From assembly GCA_910588895.1 (NCBI GenBank), contig CAJUSS010000174.1:1-6493 (forward strand): a DNA stretch of 6,493 nucleotides. Direction: 5' to 3'. A program made the translations under genes and the position numbers. Every line of letters begins with the position of its first letter. Position 1 is the stretch's first letter. Origin of the DNA: an uncultured Lachnospiraceae bacterium (GTDB taxonomy: Bacteria; Bacillota; Clostridia; Lachnospirales; Lachnospiraceae). The notes beneath the pieces were generated by a model. That model was given only the letters and a program-made list of their open reading frames with translations, was not told where the DNA came from and did no database searches. Positions 1 through 5,030 of the stretch are shown in pieces.

Positions 1-166
1 CTGCCTGGTAACAGGCAGGGCTCTGTAAACCCCATCCGAAGCAAGACCAAACAGGGAGCATAAGGCGGCCCGTCTGCTCCCGGGTAGGTTGCTGGAGGCT
101 GCTGGCGACAGCAGTCCTAGATAGATGGCCATCCAATGACATAACCCGGCTTATCGCCTTGCTCAT
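1..166 (+). ncRNA. rnpB: RNase P RNA, 3' portion (bacterial type A), 5' end outside window
   Basis: This is the catalytic RNA of ribonuclease P, which removes 5' leaders from pre-tRNA. Seen in sequence: a perfect 7-bp hairpin with a GTAA tetraloop (1-18) sits where P14 is expected. The conserved stretch GTAAACCCCATCCGAAGCAA (26-45) follows. A stem GGGAGCA/TGCTCCC encloses GGCCC, as in P16/P17. GGGTAGG (82-88) corresponds to the L15 region that pairs with the tRNA CCA end. A hairpin with a GCGA tetraloop (97-116) matches P18. The 3' conserved block TAGATAGATGG...ATAACCCGGCTTATC (118-154) is the P4 strand and 3' core. The order and spacing match E. coli M1 RNA as I recall it, and the GNRA-capped P14 and P18 fit type A. 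The 3' end is approximate, because the partner strand of P1 lies upstream of the window. It is not protein-coding; a reading frame from the ATG at 159 begins inside it. Confidence 0.95.
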
Positions 167-175
167 TTTTATTTT
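151..175 (+). terminator. Possible rnpB 3' end/terminator U-tract
   Basis: The RNase P RNA 3' strand (presumed P1, about 155-165) runs directly into a T-rich tract, TTTTTATTTT (166-175). P1 closed on a U-tract could act as an intrinsic terminator. The 5' half of P1 is outside the window, so the stem cannot be verified here, and the tract might simply be a processing region. Confidence 0.35.
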
Positions 176-183
176 GAAGATCC

Positions 184-269
184 GCCGCCGGACAGGCGGC
201 ATACGTTCCGGTATGCCAAATGCACCCGCCAGACTTTTCTGTGCGGCGGTGCGCCTGCTGTCGGGCGCA
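184..269 (+). promoter_or_regulatory. Structured spacer of overlapping inverted repeats upstream of aroE
   Basis: Four inverted repeats follow one another. A: GCCGCC (184-189) with GGCGGC (195-200). B: GGCATAC (198-204) with GTATGCC (211-217). C: GCACC(C)GCC (222-230, one bulged C) with GGCGGTGC (245-252). D: TGCGCCTG (250-257) with CGGGCGCA (262-269, one G-U pair). A and B share bases 198-200, and C and D share 250-252, so within each pair the stems compete. The block ends just before a GGAGG and the aroE start. No known riboswitch or T-box motif was recognised. It could be a regulatory leader, terminator-like structures or chance GC-rich pairing; the function is unknown. Confidence 0.4.
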
Positions 270-290
270 TGGAGGCTTGATGGAAAACAC

Positions 291-295
291 AGGAG
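291..295 (+). promoter_or_regulatory. Ribosome-binding site deciding the aroE start
   Basis: AGGAG lies 7 bases before the ATG at 303. That supports 303 over the in-frame ATG at 159, which falls inside rnpB and would add 48 residues of unrelated, basic sequence. Confidence 0.8.
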
Positions 296-302
296 TGATG
301 AC

Positions 303-1169
303 ATGAGATACGAGATCACAGGACATACGACGCTGATCGGCCTGCTGGGGAGCCCGGTAGGCCATTCTTTATCGCCGAAGATGCACAACGAGGCATTTTG
401 CACCTTGGGCTTAGACTATTGTTATCTGGCCTTTGATGTGGATGAAACGGGACTGGGAGCGGCAGTAGAGGGTTTAAAGGCCATAGGAGCCAGAGGCATG
501 AACCTGACCATGCCCTGTAAAAATGCTGTGGTATCCTTGTGCGACCGCCTGTCCCCTGCCGCCCAGATCTGCGGTGCGGTGAACACCGTCGTGATCGAAA
601 AGGACCGGACCATGACCGGCCATACCACCGATGGGGTAGGTTTTTTCTGGGCCTGCCGGGAGGAGGGCTTTACGATCGCGGGCAAGAAGATGACGATCTT
701 AGGCTCCGGGGGAGCCGCTACCGCTATCTTTGTGCAGGCGGCTTTAGACGGGGCCGGCGAGATCGCGCTCTTCACCAGGAGCACCAGTGCGTTCTTCCCG
801 CGGACCCTCCAGGTGGTGGAGACCTTGCGGGAACGGACCAGGTGCAAGATCCAGATCTTCGACTATGAGGATCGGCGCCTCAAGCAGGAGATCCACAGCA
901 GCCACCTCCTGGTCAACGGCACCAGCGTGGGCATGGCCCCCAAGGAAGAAGGCTGTCTGATCCCCGATTCCTCTTACCTCCATCCAGGACTTACCGTAGC
1001 CGATATCATCTACAACCCCAGCGAGACCCGCCTGGTCAGGATGGCCAAGGAAGCCGGGTGCCGGGCTTTCGGCGGCAGCGATATGCTCCTTTACCAGGGA
1101 GCAGAAGCCTTCAGCCTCTGGACCGGGGAGCAGATGCCTGTGGAGTATATCAAAACCTGCTTTTTTTGA
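303..1169 (+). CDS. aroE: Shikimate/quinate dehydrogenase (AroE/YdiB type)
   Basis: This 288-residue cytoplasmic enzyme should reduce 3-dehydroshikimate to shikimate with NAD(P)H in the pathway to chorismate. YdiB-type members also interconvert quinate and dehydroquinate. Substrate-site residues known from E. coli AroE all have counterparts at the same spacing: S22 and S24 (HSLSP), T69 and catalytic K73 (MNLTMPCK), N94 (AVNT), D110 (TTDG) and Q265 (YQGA). The Rossmann domain has GSGGAA at 134-139. The overall sequence, including the ending TGEQMPVEYIK and the 288-residue length, resembles E. coli YdiB more than AroE (about 272). The cofactor loop LFTRSTSAFF keeps an Arg but has no clear acidic residue like YdiB's NAD-selecting Asp, so preference is uncertain. 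No other aromatic-pathway gene is nearby, so biosynthetic versus quinate-catabolic use is undecided. It ends with a T7 run reading into the stop codon. Confidence 0.93.
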   Translation: MRYEITGHTTLIGLLGSPVGHSLSPKMHNEAFCTLGLDYCYLAFDVDETGLGAAVEGLKAIGARGMNLTMPCKNAVVSLCDRLSPAAQICGAVNTVVIEKDRTMTGHTTDGVGFFWACREEGFTIAGKKMTILGSGGAATAIFVQAALDGAGEIALFTRSTSAFFPRTLQVVETLRERTRCKIQIFDYEDRRLKQEIHSSHLLVNGTSVGMAPKEEGCLIPDSSYLHPGLTVADIIYNPSETRLVRMAKEAGCRAFGGSDMLLYQGAEAFSLWTGEQMPVEYIKTCFF

Positions 1170-1273
1170 ACGGTTGGGTAAAGCCTTTACACCAGCTAGC
1201 CAGTTCCCTTCCTCTGCGGCCTCTTTTCGAGATAGCAAGATAGACCTTACATAATTTCGTAAGAAACAGTCTC

Positions 1274-1302
1274 TTGACGGGGCTGCTTTTTTTTGCTATC
1301 AT
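1274..1302 (+). promoter_or_regulatory. Sigma-A-type promoter of the GntR-ABC operon
   Basis: The -35 box TTGACG (1274-1279, 5/6 to consensus) and -10 box TATCAT (1297-1302, 5/6) are separated by exactly 17 bases. The spacer contains a T8 run (1287-1294). The predicted transcription start is near 1309, about 95 bases before the GntR start codon. The -10 box abuts the inverted repeat at 1303-1347, so a protein bound there would block initiation. Confidence 0.8.
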
Positions 1303-1347
1303 AACTGTATCAATACAACCAATACAGCTAATACGATTGATACAGTT
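1303..1347 (+). promoter_or_regulatory. Likely operator: 12-bp perfect inverted repeat with internal 9-bp iterated units
   Basis: AACTGTATCAAT (1303-1314) is exactly mirrored by ATTGATACAGTT (1336-1347), with a 21-base spacer and arm centres 33 bp apart, about three helical turns. Inside and into the right arm, four 9-bp units follow each other: CAATACAAC (1311), CAATACAGC (1320), TAATACGAT (1329) and TGATACAGT (1338). The element begins at the first base after the -10 box and covers the presumed transcription start. Since transcription should start within the left arm, an RNA hairpin is unlikely and a DNA operator is favoured. The inferred ligand is the GntR protein encoded just downstream. 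Confidence 0.75.
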
Positions 1348-1392
1348 GACTGCCGGATCGTGCCAGAGCAGAGACATCCCGGCAGACCGGAA

Positions 1393-1397
1393 AGGAG
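1393..1397 (+). promoter_or_regulatory. Ribosome-binding site deciding a GTG start for the GntR gene
   Basis: AGGAG is 7 bases before GTG 1405. The ATG at 1403 overlapping it is followed at once by TGA, and the in-frame GTG at 1360 has no Shine-Dalgarno sequence and would add 15 residues before the conserved start of the family domain. Confidence 0.8.
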
Positions 1398-1404
1398 AGA
1401 AGAT

Positions 1405-1917
1405 GTGATCGTTTTAGATTATAGGGACCAGAGGCCCCTGTATGAGCAGATAGTCGAGCGCTTCCAGGAGCTGATCGAGAAAAGGATCCTTCCACAGGAT
1501 ATGCAGATGCCCTCTGTCCGAAGCCAAGCCATGCAGTTGTCGATCAATCCGAACACCATCCAGCGGGCCTACAGTGAGCTGGAGAGGCGAGGCTATATCT
1601 ATTCCATCAAGGGGAAGGGCAGCTTTGTGGCCGATATCACCAGTCTGATGGATGTGCGGAGGGCCGGATGGGAGGAAGAGCTGGAGCATCTGGCAGAGGA
1701 AGGCTATTCCATAGGTGTGGAGAGAGCGCGGATGGAGGAGATCATCCGCAGGGCAGAGACGCGTGCAGTCAGGGCAGGAGAGCCTGCCGGGAGAACGGCG
1801 GCGTACACAGCCGGGGCAGGAGAGCCTGTTGTAGAGGTCGACGGACCAGGCTCGGGAACAGATGGACAAAGGGGGATAGATCATGATCAAAGCAGAAGAT
1901 CTGACAAAGCGATTTGA
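1405..1917 (+). CDS. GntR-family transcriptional regulator, YtrA subfamily, with unusual C-terminal tail
   Basis: This is a 170-residue cytoplasmic DNA-binding protein, probably the autorepressor of this operon. The winged helix-turn-helix spans about residues 9-75: RPLYEQIVERF, then MPSVRSQA (35-42), the recognition-helix region INPNTIQRAYSELERRGYI (47-65) and the wing GKGSFV (70-75). These are GntR/YtrA hallmarks. A short helical dimerisation segment follows (about 88-120: EEELEHLAEEGYSIGVERARMEEIIRRAE). YtrA-type proteins usually end around 120-130 residues; here about 50 more are present. They are rich in Ala, Gly, Glu and Arg, carry a 7-residue periodicity (RAGEPAG at 123, GAGEPVV at 137) and run 35 bp into the ATPase gene. 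The tail could be a lineage-specific extension or the product of an ancestral stop loss or frameshift. GTG start with AGGAG 7 bases upstream. Its position directly downstream of the operator, and first in an ABC operon, supports autoregulation; the inducer is unknown. Confidence 0.9.
   Translation: MIVLDYRDQRPLYEQIVERFQELIEKRILPQDMQMPSVRSQAMQLSINPNTIQRAYSELERRGYIYSIKGKGSFVADITSLMDVRRAGWEEELEHLAEEGYSIGVERARMEEIIRRAETRAVRAGEPAGRTAAYTAGAGEPVVEVDGPGSGTDGQRGIDHDQSRRSDKAI
1772..1828 (+). repeat. 15-bp direct repeat, 42 bp apart, within the GntR tail
   Basis: GGGCAGGAGAGCCTG occurs at 1772-1786 and again at 1814-1828. The 42-bp offset is a multiple of 3, so both copies encode AGEP in the same frame. 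A degenerate related start, GGGCAGAGAC, lies 21 bp earlier at 1751, hinting at a 21-bp (7-residue) unit. Confidence 0.7.
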
Positions 1918-2782
1918 TGATATCGTGGCCGTGGACCACATCACGGCAGAGATAAAGGATGGCTGTGTGTTTGGACTGATCGGGACCAATGGTTCGGGGA
2001 AGAGCACATTTTTGCGCATGGCCAGCGGGATCTTAAAGCCGGACGAAGGGAGCATCACCATAGACGGGCAGTCTGTGTGGGAGGACCCGAAGGTCAAGTC
2101 CAGGTTCTTTTACATCTCGGACGACCAGTATTTCTTCCCGAACGGCACGCCCCAGGAGCTGATGCGGTTCTATCAGTGCCTGTATCCGGCCTTTGATGAG
2201 AAGCGGTTCTATCACCTGCTGGACAGCTTCGGCCTGAAAAAGGACAGGAAGATCAATACCTTTTCCAAGGGCATGAAAAAGCAGGTGTCGGTGATCTGCG
2301 GGATCTGTGCGGGGACCGATTATATCTTTTGCGATGAGACCTTTGACGGATTGGATCCGGTGATGCGCCAGACGGTCAAGAGCCTTTTTGCCAACGATAT
2401 GGCAGAGCGGGACCTGACGCCGATCATCGCCTCCCACAACCTGCGGGAGTTGGAGGATATCTGCGACCATGTAGGGCTTTTACATCGAGGAGGGATCCTC
2501 CTTTCCAGGGAATTGGATGATATGAAGCTGAACCTGCACAAGGTCCAATGTGTGCTGCTGCCAGGGATGGAGCCCAAGGATCTGTCTGATCTTGACATCA
2601 TGAAGTCGGAACAGTCGGGGAGCATCTATACGCTGACCGTCCGGGGCGAACAGGAGGAGATCCTGGCGAAGATGGCCTCCTATGAGCCGATATTTTATGA
2701 GTTGATCCCGTTATCCCTGGAAGAGATCTTTATCAGTGAGACGGAGGTGGCCGGTTATGACATCAAAGCACTTATACTGTAA
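1883..2782 (+). CDS. ABC transporter ATP-binding protein (YtrB-like)
   Basis: This 299-residue cytoplasmic ATPase powers the permeases encoded next. Motifs in order: Walker A GTNGSGKST (34-42); Q-loop region around YISDDQYFF (77-85); a signature of the FSKGM type (127-131) in place of canonical LSGGQ, as is common in this family; Walker B YIFCDE (147-152) with catalytic E152; D-loop FDGLDP (154-159); and H-loop H185 in ASHNL. All catalytic residues are intact. A C-terminal region of about 90 residues (from about 210) follows the nucleotide-binding domain, as in drug- and peptide-exporter-type ATPases. GGGGG (1871-1875) lies 7 bases before the ATG. The start lies inside the end of the GntR gene, and the end overlaps the permease by 26 bp, so the genes are probably co-translated. 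The substrate cannot be read from the sequence. The ytr-type context suggests export, or an envelope-stress role, by analogy only. Confidence 0.93.
   Translation: MIKAEDLTKRFDDIVAVDHITAEIKDGCVFGLIGTNGSGKSTFLRMASGILKPDEGSITIDGQSVWEDPKVKSRFFYISDDQYFFPNGTPQELMRFYQCLYPAFDEKRFYHLLDSFGLKKDRKINTFSKGMKKQVSVICGICAGTDYIFCDETFDGLDPVMRQTVKSLFANDMAERDLTPIIASHNLRELEDICDHVGLLHRGGILLSRELDDMKLNLHKVQCVLLPGMEPKDLSDLDIMKSEQSGSIYTLTVRGEQEEILAKMASYEPIFYELIPLSLEEIFISETEVAGYDIKALIL
2743..2747 (+). promoter_or_regulatory. Ribosome-binding site deciding the first permease start
   Basis: GGAGG lies 9 bases before ATG 2757, inside the ATPase coding sequence. The upstream in-frame GTG (2736) lacks such a site, and starting at 2757 gives an N-terminus that aligns with the paralogue (MTSKHLYCKLFLEDCKRK beside MAYKISYTRLFWEEVKRK). 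Confidence 0.7.
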
Positions 2783-5030
2783 GCTGTTTTTGGAGGACTG
2801 CAAAAGGAAGATCTGGGCATTCGCTCTGCTGGGGCTGGCCATGTTCTTTGCCCTGCCGGTGGCTACGGCGATCCGCTTTTCCGTGATCCGGGGCGCGTTC
2901 TCCATGACCATGGAAGAGCTCATCCAAATGCGTCTGCAGTATGCGCAGATGATGCTGGATTTTGGGACCTCTTATCCGATGGTGCGGATCCTCCTTTTCT
3001 GGACGGCTATCGTTCTGGGGATCGCCTCCTTTTCCTATCTGCAGGATAAAAAGCAGGTGGACTTTTACCACAGCTTTCCGGCGAAGAGGAGCCTTTTGTT
3101 CGCGGTCCATATGAGTGTAGGGCTTGCCATACCGGCGGCAGTGTACCTGATCGCCCTCGTCCTGGAGACGGCGGTGCTCCTGGCCAATGGGATCTTGCCC
3201 TTCCAGGTGTTCTTCTGGGTGGTGAAGGGCTATATGGGGCACATGCTCTACTATACGCTGATCTATTCCACCGTGGTGCTGGCGGTGATGATGACCGGGA
3301 CGAAGATCGCGGCCTTGCTGGGGACCCTCGTGTTCTTTGCCTATTTTCCTTCGGTGGCCATGCTCCTTGTGGCTTACTGCCAGACCTTTTTTGAGACCTA
3401 TACCCACTGGTCCTTTCCGCTGTGGGCCGGTGGGCTCATCCGGCTTTCGCCGATGACGGTCTTTTCTGTATCTGTGTCCGAAGGCCTGGTCTTTAACGAG
3501 GTGCTGCGGGCTGTCGGGGCTGTCCTGGCATTGACGGCGGCCAGCTTTTTTCTTTACCGGAAAAGACCCTTGGAGGCGGCGGGGAAGACTATGGCCTTTC
3601 ACTGGTCCAAGGGGATCGTCAAGGTCTTTCTGGTAGCGGCCTTTGGCATGGCCGGCGCAGCGTTTTTCTATATGATCCAGGATAAGCTGGGCTGGATGGT
3701 CTTCGGCGCGATCGTTGGCGTGACGATCTCCCACTGCGTGATCGAGGTGATCTATTACAGCGACTTTAAAAAGCTGTTCTGCCATGAAAAGACCATGGCT
3801 CTGTGCATGACCGGGGTCCTGATGCTGGCCTTATCCTTCTATTTTGATGTGTTCCGCTATGATGCGTATCTGCCGGAGGAAGGACAGGTGGAGAAGGCGG
3901 TCATCGACTTTGGCGAGGATCATTGGGTCAACTATGATCTGGTGGAGTTTGGAGATCACCTGAGCTATTCTGGCGGGGGATGGCATCTGATCACGGATGG
4001 CATCGGGGAGGTACAGGATATCCCGGCGGTCCTTGCGGTGGCCAGGGAAGGCATCAGCCAGCTGGATGAGGACTTTGTCAATGAAGACTATGATTCCTAT
4101 TGCGATGTACTGGTGGCCTACACCTTAAAGAGCGGACGGACCGTGTACCGCGAGTATTGGATGTATATCGATCCGGTGTTGGACGAGGCAGACCGGATCT
4201 ATGGGGAGGCGGGCTACAAGAACGCCCTCTATCCAAGCCTTACCATCCCGGCCCGGGAAGCGGCGGCACACACGGTCTATCGGAACCTGGGGGAGAGTGT
4301 GGAGACCCTTCAGGGGGATGAGGCACAGTGGGAGGCGGTGGTCAAGGCCTATCAGGAGGAATTTGCCGCTATGACCATGACCAGGCGCAGGACAGAAGCG
4401 CCGGTGGGGGAGCTGCTGCTGATCTCCGACGAGGATGAGGCGCTGATCCGAAAACATCATGACGGGATCGGGAACTGGTACAATCGATATGGCTTGTGTG
4501 ACGGGTATTTCTATCCCGTATATCCCACATTTACCAAGACGATCCAGGCCCTGGCGGACTGTGGGATAAAGGTGGATCATCGCTATGCCGTGGATGACCT
4601 GCAGGGGATCGAGATCATGGCCTACGGCCCATTTACAGACCAGATGGAGGATCTAGATCCGAACAGTATGGCAGACCCTGGCGACAGCTTGTCCGCTGGC
4701 TTTTCCGAAAAAGAGAAGTGGGAGTATGCAGATGGCACGCTCCAGGCAGAGGCGACCGTGGACTGGGATGAGCCGTATACGGTGACCTACACAGAGCCGG
4801 AAAAGATGGAAGAGATCTTACGGGTCTTTGCGGACTACGGCAGCCGGAACAAGAACAGCATGCTCTTGACGGACTCCCAGTACAATGTGGCCCTGTACGT
4901 ATCCGGCAGGGATGCAGGCAGTACCACTGACGGAGAGATGATCCGCGGAAAGGTGCCGGCATTTGTCATAGAAGACTTACGGGCGCTTGAAAAAGAGCAG
5001 GTGCAGAGAAGTGAAGGAGGTGAAGGATGA
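2757..5030 (+). CDS. ABC transporter permease with large C-terminal soluble domain
   Basis: This 757-residue integral membrane protein is probably one half of the membrane part of the transporter. By eye, hydrophobic segments lie near residues 19-41, 73-95, 113-144, 151-178, 184-208, 248-266, 287-306, 311-332 and 346-364. With about nine segments and a cytosolic N-terminus, the remaining roughly 390 residues (from 366) would be extracytoplasmic; this topology is inference. Conserved spots shared with the next gene include SYLQDKKQVD (94-101 region), KRSLLF, LYRKRPLEAAG, ISHCVIE and YSDFKKLF. The soluble part is acidic and rich in Tyr and Asp, with no recognised catalytic motif. I recall similar Clostridia permeases with a domain of unknown function at this end but could not check. 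Its start overlaps the ATPase gene and its stop overlaps the next permease by ATGA, which supports a heterodimer made in equal amounts. Confidence 0.87.
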   Translation: MTSKHLYCKLFLEDCKRKIWAFALLGLAMFFALPVATAIRFSVIRGAFSMTMEELIQMRLQYAQMMLDFGTSYPMVRILLFWTAIVLGIASFSYLQDKKQVDFYHSFPAKRSLLFAVHMSVGLAIPAAVYLIALVLETAVLLANGILPFQVFFWVVKGYMGHMLYYTLIYSTVVLAVMMTGTKIAALLGTLVFFAYFPSVAMLLVAYCQTFFETYTHWSFPLWAGGLIRLSPMTVFSVSVSEGLVFNEVLRAVGAVLALTAASFFLYRKRPLEAAGKTMAFHWSKGIVKVFLVAAFGMAGAAFFYMIQDKLGWMVFGAIVGVTISHCVIEVIYYSDFKKLFCHEKTMALCMTGVLMLALSFYFDVFRYDAYLPEEGQVEKAVIDFGEDHWVNYDLVEFGDHLSYSGGGWHLITDGIGEVQDIPAVLAVAREGISQLDEDFVNEDYDSYCDVLVAYTLKSGRTVYREYWMYIDPVLDEADRIYGEAGYKNALYPSLTIPAREAAAHTVYRNLGESVETLQGDEAQWEAVVKAYQEEFAAMTMTRRRTEAPVGELLLISDEDEALIRKHHDGIGNWYNRYGLCDGYFYPVYPTFTKTIQALADCGIKVDHRYAVDDLQGIEIMAYGPFTDQMEDLDPNSMADPGDSLSAGFSEKEKWEYADGTLQAEATVDWDEPYTVTYTEPEKMEEILRVFADYGSRNKNSMLLTDSQYNVALYVSGRDAGSTTDGEMIRGKVPAFVIEDLRALEKEQVQRSEGGEG

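Noticed and set aside
159..302. 48-residue N-terminal extension of the shikimate dehydrogenase from ATG 159
   Set aside because: It starts inside the RNase P RNA, crosses the hairpin-rich spacer, shows no family similarity, and the ATG at 303 has a well-placed AGGAG.
1161..1167. T7 run at the end of aroE as a terminator
   Set aside because: No stable stem directly precedes it, and it encodes the final Phe-Phe and the start of the stop codon.
1227..1255. Second promoter TCGAGA-17-CATAAT
   Set aside because: The -35 matches only 4 of 6 positions, and a much better promoter lies about 45 bases downstream.
1267..1294. Intrinsic terminator for aroE (hairpin CAGTC/GGCTG followed by T8)
   Set aside because: The stem is only 5 bp with a G-T pair and a 9-base loop, and the T8 sits between well-matched -35 and -10 boxes. 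A minor dual role cannot be excluded.
1414..2097. 227-residue open frame on the minus strand opposite the GntR and ATPase genes
   Set aside because: It is antisense to two confidently assigned genes and has no recognisable motifs.
2772..3785. 337-residue open frame on the minus strand opposite the first permease
   Set aside because: Its composition (many His, Gln, Arg, Asp; no domain) is what the reverse of a hydrophobic, GC-rich gene yields, and it lies wholly opposite a gene with clear family features.
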